DNA of 64,000 bases from Acetobacter farinalis (GCF_026240015.1 NZ_JAPIUX010000001.1:1-64000); one strand, 5' to 3'; shown: positions 33,952 to 42,663, counted from the first letter of the stretch. Notes: generated from the letters alone by a model not told the origin. Program-made: numbers and translations.

Positions 33952-36354
33952 ATGACGCCACCATCTTCCCGGCCCGGAGTGCCGTTACTCATTACGACTG
34001 TCCTTGTGGCGGTGCTGGGCTTGTTTCTGACCGGGGGCGGGGTGTGGCTCGCTTTTCTGGGCGGGTCCCGTTTCTACGTGCTGTGCGGGCTTGTCCTGCT
34101 GGCCACGGCGGTGCTGCTCTGGCGCCGTCGCATGGAAGCCCTGTGGCTGTACGCCGCGCTGGTTTTTGTCACGTTGGTCTGGTCCATAGGGGAAGTGGGC
34201 TTTGACTTCTGGGCGCTGGCGCCGCGTGGGGATGTCCTGCTGCCGCTGGGCCTGTGGATGCTGCTGCCGTTTGTCACCCGTGACCTGCGACCGGCCTCCC
34301 GCTGGGGACGTGCGCCGCTGGTGGCTGGCGTGCTCGCCGGTGTGGGGATTTACGGCTTTGCCCTCACGCAGGACCCGCAGGATATTGCCGGTGTACTGCC
34401 TTCCGCAGCGCTGCAGGCCGTCCTTCCCGGTGATGCGCAGGACGCGGCGGATGCTGACTGGCCCGCTTATGGCCGCACCCAGTTTGGAGACCGGTATTCT
34501 CCCCTCAAGCAGATTACACCGTCTAATGTGGCAGGTCTGAAAGTGGCATGGGTGTTCCGCACGCATGACCTCAAGACCCCGAATGACCCCGGTGAAATCA
34601 CGGATGAGGTCACGCCCATCAAGGTGCGGGATACGCTGTATCTGTGCTCTCCGCACCAGATACTGTTTGCGCTGGATGCAGCAACGGGAAAGGAGCGGTG
34701 GAAGTTCGACCCTAAAATTCAGTATAATTCCACCTTTCAGCACATGACCTGCCGGGGTGTTTCCTATTCGGAAATGCATCCGGGTGATGTGACCAGCGAT
34801 GGCGCGCCTGCCCCCACCGATTGCGCCCGCCGCGTGTTTCTGCCCACCAATGATGGCCGTCTGTTTGCGCTGGATGCGGAAACCGGAGAGCGCTGCCACG
34901 GGTTTGGCAAGGATGGGGAACTGGACCTGAAAACCGGCATGCCGGTGCAGGACGCGGGGTTTTATGAGCCGACATCCCCTCCGGTCGTGACCCATAAGGT
35001 TGTGATTGTTTCCGGCGCGGTGATGGATAATTACTCCACCCATGAACCCTCCGGTGTGACGCGCGGGTATGACCTGTATACGGGCCGCCTTGTCTGGGCG
35101 TTTGACGCGGGCAATCCGAACCCGAACGAACTGGCCTCCGATACGCACAAATATGTTGCGAACTCTCCCAATTCCTGGATTACGTCCTCTTACGATGCCC
35201 GCCTGAACATGGTGTACATCCCCACGGGTGTGGCCACGCCGGATATCTGGGGTGGGAACCGCTCTGCGGATCAGGAACGCTATGCTTCCGGCATTCTGGC
35301 CCTGAATGCGGATACGGGGGAAAAGGTCTGGTTCTATCAGACCGTACATCATGACCTGTGGGACATGGATGTGCCTGCCCAGCCCAGCCTTGTTGATATC
35401 CGTCAAAATGATGGCTCGGTTGTTCCGGCACTGTATGCCCCGGCCAAAACCGGCAATATTTTCGTGCTGGACCGCCGTAACGGGCATCTGATTGTTCCTG
35501 CACCGGAAACACCTGTGCCGCAGGGTGCGGCCCCGGGGGACCATGTTGCAGCCACTCAGCCTTATTCCGAGTTGACCTTCCGCCCGAAGAAAAACCTGAC
35601 GGATGCGGACATGTGGGGCGGCACGATGCTGGACCAGATGGTGTGCCGCATCATGTTCAAGAAGCTGCGTTATGAAGGGCCGTTCACACCGCCGTCCGAA
35701 CAGGGCACGCTGGTGTTCCCCGGTAATCTGGGCATGTTTGAATGGGGCGGTCTGGCTGTGGATCCTGTGCGTCAGGTGGCCTTTGCCAACCCCATTGCCA
35801 TTCCGTTTGTGTCCACCCTTGTGCCGCGCGGGCCGAAAAATCCGGCTGAGCCGGACCCGAGTGCCGGTCCTTCCGGCACGGAAACTGGTGTGCAGCCGCA
35901 ATATGGCACGCCCTATGGTGTGGACCTGCATCCGTTCCTTTCCCCGCTGGGCCTGCCGTGCAAGCAGCCGGGCTGGGGGTATGTGGCCGGGATTGATCTG
36001 AAAACCAACCGGATCATGTGGATGCATCGGAACGGCACCGTGCGGGACAGCGCTCCGCTGCCGCTGCCCTTCAAGTTGGGCATGCCCGCACTGGGCGGCC
36101 CGCTGGCTACGGCGGGTGGGGTCGCGTTCCTGACCTCCACGGCGGATTATTATATCCGGGCGTATGATGTCACGACCGGTCGCCAGATCTGGCAGGACCG
36201 TCTGCCAGCCGGTGGGCAGTCCACACCCATGACGTATGAAGCCAATGGCCGCCAGTTTGTGGTGACGGCGGATGGCGGCCACGGCTCGTTCGGCACCAAA
36301 CTGGGCGACTATATTGTTGCCTATGCCCTGCCGGAGGGTGCTGGAAAGCACTGA
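33952..36354 (+). CDS. gcd: Membrane-bound PQQ-dependent glucose dehydrogenase (800 aa)
   Basis: This quinoprotein oxidises D-glucose to glucono-delta-lactone in the periplasm and reduces ubiquinone; it is the first step of acetic-acid-bacterial sugar oxidation. Five N-terminal membrane helices (residues about 10-145) are followed by an eight-bladed PQQ propeller. The propeller has DWPAYGRTQFGDRYSPLKQI, CSPHQILFALDAATGKERW, the DLWDMDVPAQPSL block, LVFPGNLGMFEWGGLAVDP and the C-terminal ADGGHGSFGTKLGDYIVAYA. Length matches mGDH. Start ATG 33952 has no strong ribosome binding site. Confidence 0.96.
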   Translation: MTPPSSRPGVPLLITTVLVAVLGLFLTGGGVWLAFLGGSRFYVLCGLVLLATAVLLWRRRMEALWLYAALVFVTLVWSIGEVGFDFWALAPRGDVLLPLGLWMLLPFVTRDLRPASRWGRAPLVAGVLAGVGIYGFALTQDPQDIAGVLPSAALQAVLPGDAQDAADADWPAYGRTQFGDRYSPLKQITPSNVAGLKVAWVFRTHDLKTPNDPGEITDEVTPIKVRDTLYLCSPHQILFALDAATGKERWKFDPKIQYNSTFQHMTCRGVSYSEMHPGDVTSDGAPAPTDCARRVFLPTNDGRLFALDAETGERCHGFGKDGELDLKTGMPVQDAGFYEPTSPPVVTHKVVIVSGAVMDNYSTHEPSGVTRGYDLYTGRLVWAFDAGNPNPNELASDTHKYVANSPNSWITSSYDARLNMVYIPTGVATPDIWGGNRSADQERYASGILALNADTGEKVWFYQTVHHDLWDMDVPAQPSLVDIRQNDGSVVPALYAPAKTGNIFVLDRRNGHLIVPAPETPVPQGAAPGDHVAATQPYSELTFRPKKNLTDADMWGGTMLDQMVCRIMFKKLRYEGPFTPPSEQGTLVFPGNLGMFEWGGLAVDPVRQVAFANPIAIPFVSTLVPRGPKNPAEPDPSAGPSGTETGVQPQYGTPYGVDLHPFLSPLGLPCKQPGWGYVAGIDLKTNRIMWMHRNGTVRDSAPLPLPFKLGMPALGGPLATAGGVAFLTSTADYYIRAYDVTTGRQIWQDRLPAGGQSTPMTYEANGRQFVVTADGGHGSFGTKLGDYIVAYALPEGAGKH

Positions 36355-36412
36355 TCCGCAGGGAAGCTGCCGGACAGGGTTCCGGCATGCGCTGAGAAAA
36401 AACTGTTGAAAG

Positions 36413-36446
36413 AGGGCGGACCGGGGAACTGGTCCGCCCTTTTTTG
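36413..36446 (+). terminator. Intrinsic terminator after gcd
   Basis: AGGGCGGACC pairs with GGTCCGCCCT around a short loop and is followed by TTTTTT. It is well placed about 60 bases after the gcd stop. Confidence 0.92.
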
Positions 36447-36538
36447 TAAAGCGGCAGGATGCCCTGCGCACAGGCCCGATGCGGCCGGGCAGGAGAAGCC
36501 GCTTGCATTCAGCCCGGTGATTGGTGATCCTGCGCGGA

Positions 36539-36793
36539 ATGTGGAATGAACCTTATCTTGAAACTTGTTGCCGCGCCGCCTTGCACCGTTTGTGTCTGGC
36601 AGGTGCGGTGGGGCGTCCGGCTGGCTTGCGGGATGATCCGTGCCTGCTGCGGATGCAGGACATGGGCTTTGTGCGCGAGACCGGGCAGGGCCGTTTTTTT
36701 GTGACGGATGAGGGCAGGAGCCGCCATGCGCGGGAAGTGCTGAAGGTGGCGGAGGGGCTGAAGGCCGCCCCACTTTCTGGCCCGCGTGGATGA
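36539..36793 (+). CDS. Unknown small protein, winged-helix-like tail (84 aa)
   Basis: I do not recognise a named family. The part LRMQDMGFVRETGQGRFFVT, followed by DEGRSRHAREVLK, reads like the recognition helix, wing and final helix of a small winged-helix DNA-binding fold. Its stop overlaps the start of the S24-type regulator by four bases (ATGA), so the two are translationally coupled and probably work together. Start ATG 36539 is a guess; an earlier start would add about six residues. Confidence 0.6.
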   Translation: MWNEPYLETCCRAALHRLCLAGAVGRPAGLRDDPCLLRMQDMGFVRETGQGRFFVTDEGRSRHAREVLKVAEGLKAAPLSGPRG

Positions 36794-37662
36794 TCAGCCC
36801 GGAAGACATCTGGGAGACACTGGACGCCCTGGCTCTGGAGCGGGGGCTGACCGCATCAGGCCTTGCCCGTGCGGCGGGGCTGGACCCCACAACATTTAAT
36901 CCGTCCCGCAGGTGCACAGCCAGTGGAGAAATGCGCTGGATGGCTATGCCCAGTCTGTTACAGGCGCTGGGGAGCCTGAAAATTTCTCCGGCCCTGTTTT
37001 TCAGGCGGCTGGAGGGTGTGGGGCGTGGGGTGGAGGATGTCACCGTCCGGCGTATCCGTGGCCTGCCTTTGTCTCGACTGAGCGGGGAGGGCCTGTTTGA
37101 CGCTTCAGGCCACCCCACCGGTTCATTGTGGGATGAGATGACTCTCCCCTGTTCCGTGGCACCGGGAGCTTATGCTGTAAGAGTGGATACGGATGCTCTG
37201 GAGCCGCTGCTGCGGGAGGGAAGCTCTCTGGTGCTTCTGCCCGATGCGCCACCCCGGCGCTCAGACCGTGTGCTGCTCTTGCGTTCGGGGTTGGAGCCGA
37301 TTCTTGGCACGCTTGTGGAAACGCTTCAGCGTTCACAAGCGCGGTATGAAGATGTCTGCGCAGGGTTGAGGGATGGCAGGCAGCATGAGCAGGATTGGTC
37401 ATGTGAGGAGCCAGAAGCGGCTTTGTCGCGCCTTCAGGAGATGGACCAAAAGCCCGCCGAGGACACAGGGGGCGTAACCTGCTGGGCCGTGCAGCCGTTG
37501 GCGGCGAGTATCACTGCTTTCGCTGGAGAATGCAGGGGGGCGAGCGGGCAAGGAAATGCAGGGGCGGCCAGAGACTCTGCTGACGCGGTGTGCGGGATAG
37601 TTCCGGTGCCGCAGAGCAAGCACGGTGTGTGGCTGCATCGGATCATTATTGGAACGTATTAA
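36790..37662 (+). CDS. S24/LexA-like transcriptional regulator without catalytic serine (290 aa)
   Basis: The N-terminal helix-turn-helix (ALERGLTASGLARAAGLDPTTF followed by NPSRR) is typical of phage-repressor-like S24 proteins of alphaproteobacteria. The middle domain, about residues 112-180, matches the S24 fold (LPCSVAPGAYAVRVDT, then REGSSLVLLPD). At the position where LexA-type proteins carry the catalytic serine (DSMEP), this protein reads DALEP, so self-cleavage should be impossible. A C-terminal tail of about 110 residues is not part of the family and looks low in structure. It overlaps the preceding small gene. Confidence 0.7.
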   Translation: MISPEDIWETLDALALERGLTASGLARAAGLDPTTFNPSRRCTASGEMRWMAMPSLLQALGSLKISPALFFRRLEGVGRGVEDVTVRRIRGLPLSRLSGEGLFDASGHPTGSLWDEMTLPCSVAPGAYAVRVDTDALEPLLREGSSLVLLPDAPPRRSDRVLLLRSGLEPILGTLVETLQRSQARYEDVCAGLRDGRQHEQDWSCEEPEAALSRLQEMDQKPAEDTGGVTCWAVQPLAASITAFAGECRGASGQGNAGAARDSADAVCGIVPVPQSKHGVWLHRIIIGTY

Positions 37663-37700
37663 AAAATAGATTCCTGTTTAATTCTGCAAAATTATGAAAC

Positions 37701-37714
37701 AATAAGAATTTATT
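37701..37714. promoter_or_regulatory. Candidate Fur-type palindrome before TonB receptor
   Basis: AATAAGAATTTATT is a near palindrome in the AT-rich leader of the TonB receptor that starts at 37854. Its complement shares ATTCTTATT with the site before the siderophore receptor at 4462. This is a by-eye match; the regulator is inferred. Confidence 0.3.
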
Positions 37715-37853
37715 ACACAAATACATTTATAAATACTCGTTCATTACGATATATCACGGAAACGTGAACGCAAATCCGGGAGATAAAGTTTCATGAATGT
37801 AATGAAACCGCATACCGTGAAATCATATAATATATGCAGGGTAAACAAATATA

Positions 37854-40319
37854 ATGATGACACTGTTTCATGGCCTGCGAGAGCGTTCGTATCTGCTAAC
37901 CTGCACGGCTCTGGTGTTCTGCTCAGCAGCTTTTGCAAAACATGCCCAGGCTGATGCGGCTTTCTCCCCTACGGACCGGATCTCTGCAAAGCAGAATCAT
38001 CCTGTGAGAAAGCTTTCAAAAAAAGAAGGTCCTGTCAGACGTCATTCAGAAATTGGCCCGCGTTCTGTTCATTCTGTTGCGGGTGAGGAGGTGCAGGTTA
38101 CCTCCAGTCACGCGCATTCAACCGGGGCTAATGTTGTGATTTCCCGTGCGGTGATTGACCACTTCACTTCAGGTTCAAGCCCTCTTCAGGTTCTTGCCGC
38201 GACGGCACCCGGGGTCAGTTTTGGGTCGTCTGATGCTTTGGGGATGGATACGGCCGCCAGCACCTTTTATGTTCGTGGCTTCAATCAGTCTCAGCTTGGC
38301 GGTATGATTGATGGTATCCCGATGGGGGGATTTGGATTTCATAACTGGTATGGGCTGAATATTGATCAGATTGAAATTCAGGATAACATACAGTCCATGT
38401 CTGTCTCTCAGGGGGCTGGTGCGGTAGATATAGCATCAGGCCAGACGCTGGGTGGCGCGCTTACATTCCATTCTTCTGACCCTAAAGACAAAGCTGGCGG
38501 CCGGGTGAGCCAGAGTTTTGGAAGTTATAACGGATTTCGTACTTTTGCGCGTGTGGATAGCGGAATTCTGAATTCCAGTGGCACGAAGTTTTATGCCTCT
38601 TATGCCAGAACATCGCAGAACCTCTGGAAAGGTTATGGAGACCAGAGAGAAAATCAGGCCAATTTCAAGCTTGTGCAGCCGTATTTGCAGGGGCGCGGAA
38701 AGCTGACAGCCATTTTCGATTATTCTGGATTTACACAGTATAATTTCCTCACCATGACCAAAAACATGTGGCTGAACTACGGTCAGGTCGCCATGCTTAA
38801 GCCTGATTATGCAAAGGCTGTGCGTTGGGCGGCGGATGCGCAGGCCGGCACCGTGCCGACAGAGGTGCAGGGGAAGCTTTCTGCGGATGAAGCCTCCAAT
38901 ATTTTCTGGGATGGCTCGCAGGTGCAGAGAAATTACCTCAGCGCTCTGGTGAATGAATACAATATCCTGAGTAATTTTAAATCCGATACTGTTCTTTACG
39001 GTCATGTTTCCAATGGGGATTACGGCGGGACAAATAACTTTCTGACGTCTCCAACCTCTGGTGTTCCCATGGTGCTTCAGATGGGGCATCCAGATGTCCG
39101 GCGGATAGGGTTTACGCAAAGTTTCACATTAAAGCTGCATAATAACGATATTCAGAGCGGTGTATGGTACCAGAATAATACCTTCAACTATCCCACGCGT
39201 TTGTATGAAGATGGTGTGGATAGCGCGCATTCATCGCTCAGCGGTTTTAAAAAGGGAACCGGAACCACCTGGTGGGCGGACTCCTATAACAGCAATACAT
39301 TTCAGTTTTACCTGAAAGATGTGTGGCACATTATTCCGGGTATGACGCTTGAAGGTGGCTTCCGTTCTTTGACACAGACAACGCATGGCGGCACCAGTGT
39401 GGATAACACGGAAGCTCTGGCCTCTACATGGGGGACTTATTACGCGCATCCTGTCTCCGGGAGTATGACGTCCTCCAATGCCTTTCTCCCGCATTTTTCC
39501 TTTGATTATCATTTTCTCGATAATCATGAATTTTACTGGGATATTGCGGAAAACATGCGTACGTATGATTACGCGACCCAGACAGACGGTGGCACTCCGT
39601 GGGGTGGGCTCGGGAATGCAAATAACTCGGCCCAGCAGGTGTTTAATGAGAACAAGAGCAAGCTGAGGCCCGAGAGAACATGGAACTATGTTGTGGGCTA
39701 TCGCTACAACTCAGCCCTGTTTTCCGGCGCGGTCGATTTCTATCATACCGACTACTATAACCGTCTGGCAGGCATTACTTCCGGCCCTGTCAATAATACG
39801 TACAGTGCATATTTGAACGTGGGGCGCGAGACCATGAACGGAGCAGATGTTCTGGGTACTATCCGCCCGTTCCACGGTCTCGAAATTACCAACAGCTTCA
39901 GTTGGAATGATGCGCAGTACAAATCAAATGCCATTCCCTATAATGGCAGAACGATCAGTATAAAAGGCAAGCATCAGGTTTTTTATCCGAAATTCATGTA
40001 CAAGGCGAACGTCAACTACACTTATCGACGTGCTTCTTTTAACTTCAATACAACTTACAGTAGCGCTATGGCGATGACTTATACGAATGATGTGAAGGTA
40101 CCATCTTACTGGACCTCTTCTCTTATGGCGTCGTATAATTTCGGGAAAATTGGCCATGCTCTTCAGGATCTGAAGGTGAGCTTCTCGGTCAACAATCTTT
40201 TCAATCAGAATTACTTTGGCGGCTATTATGGAGCGGCCGCCATGTCTGGCGATGATAACGCCATTCTCTATCAGGCCGCCCCACGAGAATATTTCGGCAC
40301 GCTCTCCGCCGAATTCTGA
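37854..40319 (+). CDS. TonB-dependent receptor (821 aa)
   Basis: This is an outer-membrane TonB-dependent receptor. The N-terminal signal (YLLTCTALVFCSAAFAKHAQA) is followed by a plug with SSPLQVLAATAPGVSFGSSD, TFYVRGFNQSQLGGMIDGIP and the block QDNIQSMSVSQGAGAVDIAS. The barrel ends REYFGTLSAEF with terminal Phe. The plug resembles the outer-membrane receptors often annotated as TonB-dependent siderophore or Fe transport proteins in acetic acid bacteria. The ligand is not clear. Base composition is somewhat more AT-rich than its neighbours, and an IS lies 118 bases downstream, so acquisition by transfer is plausible. Confidence 0.88.
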   Translation: MMTLFHGLRERSYLLTCTALVFCSAAFAKHAQADAAFSPTDRISAKQNHPVRKLSKKEGPVRRHSEIGPRSVHSVAGEEVQVTSSHAHSTGANVVISRAVIDHFTSGSSPLQVLAATAPGVSFGSSDALGMDTAASTFYVRGFNQSQLGGMIDGIPMGGFGFHNWYGLNIDQIEIQDNIQSMSVSQGAGAVDIASGQTLGGALTFHSSDPKDKAGGRVSQSFGSYNGFRTFARVDSGILNSSGTKFYASYARTSQNLWKGYGDQRENQANFKLVQPYLQGRGKLTAIFDYSGFTQYNFLTMTKNMWLNYGQVAMLKPDYAKAVRWAADAQAGTVPTEVQGKLSADEASNIFWDGSQVQRNYLSALVNEYNILSNFKSDTVLYGHVSNGDYGGTNNFLTSPTSGVPMVLQMGHPDVRRIGFTQSFTLKLHNNDIQSGVWYQNNTFNYPTRLYEDGVDSAHSSLSGFKKGTGTTWWADSYNSNTFQFYLKDVWHIIPGMTLEGGFRSLTQTTHGGTSVDNTEALASTWGTYYAHPVSGSMTSSNAFLPHFSFDYHFLDNHEFYWDIAENMRTYDYATQTDGGTPWGGLGNANNSAQQVFNENKSKLRPERTWNYVVGYRYNSALFSGAVDFYHTDYYNRLAGITSGPVNNTYSAYLNVGRETMNGADVLGTIRPFHGLEITNSFSWNDAQYKSNAIPYNGRTISIKGKHQVFYPKFMYKANVNYTYRRASFNFNTTYSSAMAMTYTNDVKVPSYWTSSLMASYNFGKIGHALQDLKVSFSVNNLFNQNYFGGYYGAAAMSGDDNAILYQAAPREYFGTLSAEF

Positions 40320-40446
40320 TCTGCGCAGGATCGGGAACACGGTGTGCGTTCTGCGGTAACGTAGGGCGTATGCCAGACGAGCTGCATTATATTCTAAATA
40401 ACACAAAAGCGATAACAAAATGAAACGCAATACTTAGGGCGTGTCG

Positions 40447-40872
40447 TCAGTTAATCCCGATGATGGCGGAAACGAGTTGCACTGCTGCGAGGACTGTTGA
40501 CTTCAGCTTGTCGTAGCGTGTTGCAATGCCTCTGAACTGCTTCAGCCTGGCGAAGAAGCGTTCAATGATGTTTCTGTTTTTGTAGAGCTGAAAGCTGATT
40601 TTCCGTGGATCGCGTCGGTTTTTCCTTGAAGGGATAACCGGTGTGATCTGCCGCTCTTCGATCTTTTTGATAAGTGGATCAGCATCATAAGCCTTGTCGG
40701 CGATAAACGCTGCAGGGTCGACTTCATCCAGCAAGGGGGCTGCTTCTATGATATCCGCTCTCTGCCCGGGCGTCAGGGATAGGGCGACCGCCTTTCCCGC
40801 AGCATCGACAATAGCGTGGATTTTCGAAGTCAGTCCGCCACGGGACCGCCCGATGGCCTGATCCGCGCCCCT
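40447..40872 (-). CDS. IS5-family transposase OrfB (via -1 frameshift)
   Basis: This is the C-terminal part of the transposase, carrying FIADKAYDADPLIKKI (second aspartate) and IIERFFARLKQFRGIATRYD (glutamate motif). It continues OrfA in the -1 frame through the A6G slip site at 40871-40877 and lacks its own start signal, so an OrfAB fusion is expected. The frame is intact to the stop at 40447. Confidence 0.85.
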   Translation of the reverse strand, partial: RGADQAIGRSRGGLTSKIHAIVDAAGKAVALSLTPGQRADIIEAAPLLDEVDPAAFIADKAYDADPLIKKIEERQITPVIPSRKNRRDPRKISFQLYKNRNIIERFFARLKQFRGIATRYDKLKSTVLAAVQLVSAIIGIN

Positions 40873-41201
40873 TTTTTACGGGCACCCGCACTATGCTGGT
40901 GAGCCCGGACAATCGTGCTGTCGATCATCATGTATTCATTGGCTCGGTCGGCGGCCAGATGCCGGAAAATCCGTTCGATCACGCCACTTTCGCACCAGCG
41001 GCGTAGTCGTCTGTGAACATTCTTCCAATCCCCGAACCGCACTGGCAGGTCACGCCACGGAATACCGGCGCGGTAACGATACAGCACTGCTTCCACAAAC
41101 AGACGGTTATCGGCAGCCGTTCCGCCAACATGACCTTCACGACCTGGGAGAATATCCTTTATCCGTTCCCACTGACTGTCACTCAGGCCATATCGTCGCA
41201 T
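40830..41201 (-). CDS. IS5-family transposase OrfA
   Basis: This is the N-terminal part of the transposase (MRRYGLSDSQWERIKDILPG, then YRAGIPWRDLPVRFGDWKNV and YMMIDSTIVRAHQHSAG with the first catalytic aspartate). Near its end the codons CGT AAA AAA GGG hold the heptamer AAAAAAG (40871-40877 on the minus strand). This is a textbook -1 slip site used by IS5/IS427 and IS1/IS3 elements to make the full transposase. Confidence 0.88.
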   Translation of the reverse strand: MRRYGLSDSQWERIKDILPGREGHVGGTAADNRLFVEAVLYRYRAGIPWRDLPVRFGDWKNVHRRLRRWCESGVIERIFRHLAADRANEYMMIDSTIVRAHQHSAGARKKGARIRPSGGPVAD

Positions 41202-41291
41202 TCATTCTCTCCTCGAAAACAAAGAGAAAACATCACAGATCAAACAGGAGTACAAGCCTCATAGCGCAAGATGCTAACTGACGACACGCCC

Positions 41292-41520
41292 TGATAATAG
41301 TAGAGGAACAGATTCATGGCCTCCAATATCTGGCAATCCAACCTCAATTAACAAACAAGGTCTTTCATCAATGAAAGATTTTCTTGAAAAAATACCAGAT
41401 CTCACGGTCAAGCAAGGAAATAAGTTCGAAGGGTTTGATATTATAGACTTAACAGGTAAAGGTTTAAGGTTTGATCAAAACGGAAACTTCGTATCCTTCC
41501 TTGATAAGGACTTAAAATAA
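41292..41520 (+). pseudogene. C-terminal fragment of a polymorphic (contact-dependent type) toxin
   Basis: The reading frame is open from the IS end to TAA 41518 without a natural start, so it is the 3' end of a larger gene cut off by the IS. It encodes about 75 residues, including the stretch PISGNPTSINKQGLSSMKDF, then FEGFDIIDLTGKGLRFDQNG and NFVSFLDKDLK. The pattern of GKGLRF, NGNF and FLD near the C-terminus resembles toxin tips of CDI/Rhs/filamentous-haemagglutinin type proteins. An internal ATG at 41371 could still express 49 residues. The likely immunity gene starts one base after the stop. Family not assigned. Confidence 0.55.
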
Positions 41521-41521
41521 A

Positions 41522-41824
41522 ATGCAAACCCTAGAACATCTGGATATTATATTTTCCAGCGACCCGAATTATGAAAAACTAGTAACAGAAGTTTATTTTG
41601 ATGAATTATTCGTATTCCAAATCATTATTAACCATGGTTTGGATAATATGTTTATTGTAACTCCAGACAAAACAATGAGTCCAAAATACGTAAAACATGA
41701 TATTCCTCTTGAATGGATGTTAAAAGCCATAAAAATTGCTCAGGAGGAAACTATAAAGAGACAGCTTCTTCCAGAAGAAGAACTATCTTGGCGGCCTGCC
41801 CCCATAAACCCGGAAGGGAACTGA
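41522..41824 (+). CDS. Putative immunity protein to the adjacent toxin fragment (100 aa)
   Basis: This small, acidic, probably cytoplasmic protein starts MQTLEHLDIIFSSDPNYEKL and has EVYFDELFVFQIIINHGLDN and LEWMLKAIKIAQEETIKRQL. The start lies one base after the toxin fragment stop, with AAGGAC upstream in the end of the toxin frame. That is the tight arrangement of toxin-immunity pairs. Composition is AT-rich against a GC-rich genome, as is common for such modules. No known immunity family was recognised with certainty; the role is inferred from position. Confidence 0.55.
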   Translation: MQTLEHLDIIFSSDPNYEKLVTEVYFDELFVFQIIINHGLDNMFIVTPDKTMSPKYVKHDIPLEWMLKAIKIAQEETIKRQLLPEEELSWRPAPINPEGN

Positions 41825-41924
41825 ACAGAGACTTTCACATTCCGAAATCCGGCCCGCTGTCGTGGCCCCTTAACCGGGAACATGAGCGCCCACCATGACC
41901 GCCCCCATGTTCCCGTTCTGCTTC

Positions 41925-42663
41925 TCAACTGCCTACGTGTTTAGTCCCGGGCTTTGATGGGTTGGATTGATGATGAATCCGTTCTGGCTCTGAAGCCCAT
42001 ATCTTGCAGATGTATTCATAGGGTGTGAGGCCTTTGAGTGTCTTGAGCCGTCGCCCGAAATTATACGCGGCGATGACGTCATTGAGGTGCGTCCTCAACT
42101 GCTCATGGCTGTCGTAATGGAAGCGTTTGACAGTTGCTTCCTTGATCGTGCGGTTCATTCGCTCGACCTGACCATTGGTCCAGGGGTGATTGGGTTTTGT
42201 CAGGCGATGCTCGATCCCGTTGGCCTCGCAGATTATGTCGAAACGCGTGGAACGTGACCATGTCGTGCCCCGGTTGCGGGGTTGCTCGGCAAACTGGATG
42301 CCATTGTCCGTCAGGATGGTATGAACCCGATAAGGGACGATGCGCAGAAGATATTCGAGAAATTCCAGGGCCGTTCGTCTGTTGGCTTTGTCCACAAGCT
42401 GCGTTACCGCAAACTTGCTTGTGCGGTCTATGCCGACGAAAAGGCCACGATCATCGCTTCGTCAGTCTCGGACAAAACCGTTGAGCGCGGCTCTTTGGGA
42501 CCTGTCTTCTGATCCTCGACAGTCTGACGTTTCCACTACTTCGCCACCGTTTTCGGATTGATCCCGAACGCCTCGCTCAGCGCCGCGAGCGAAGCCTGCG
42601 ATCGTTGTATTGCCGCTCGCACGGCGTGCGTGGTCGTGGCGCTCTCATGACGTATCTGTCCCA
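41925..42663 (-). pseudogene. IS481-family transposase, disrupted
   Basis: The N-terminal part begins at ATG 42663 (MGQIRHESATTTHAVRAAIQ) and runs through the helix-turn-helix SLAALSEAFGINPKTVAK. A TAG stop falls where relatives have Trp. The frame then continues RQ/VEDQKTGPKEPRSTVL and joins, out of frame near 42450, to the catalytic part starting VGIDRTSKFAVTQLVDKANR. So the middle, with the first catalytic aspartate region, is deleted. The C-terminal half ends just beyond the left terminal repeat. Confidence 0.8.

Larger units (their letters stand above)
40437..41291 (-). mobile_element. IS5-type (IS427-like) insertion sequence, 855 bp
   Basis: Terminal inverted repeats GGGCGTGTCGTCAGTTA (40437) and TAACTGACGACACGCCC (ending 41291) are perfect over 17 bases. 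Two overlapping transposase frames lie on the minus strand. A second copy of the same element ends at position 199. The flanking bases differ on the two sides (ACTTA and TGATA), so no target duplication is evident. This is consistent with rearrangement after insertion. Confidence 0.92.

Noticed and set aside
33985..36471. Very long open frame (828 codons) antisense to the glucose dehydrogenase gene.
   Set aside because: It mirrors gcd codon bias in GC-rich DNA, its product is low in structure and resembles no family, and gcd on the other strand is certain.
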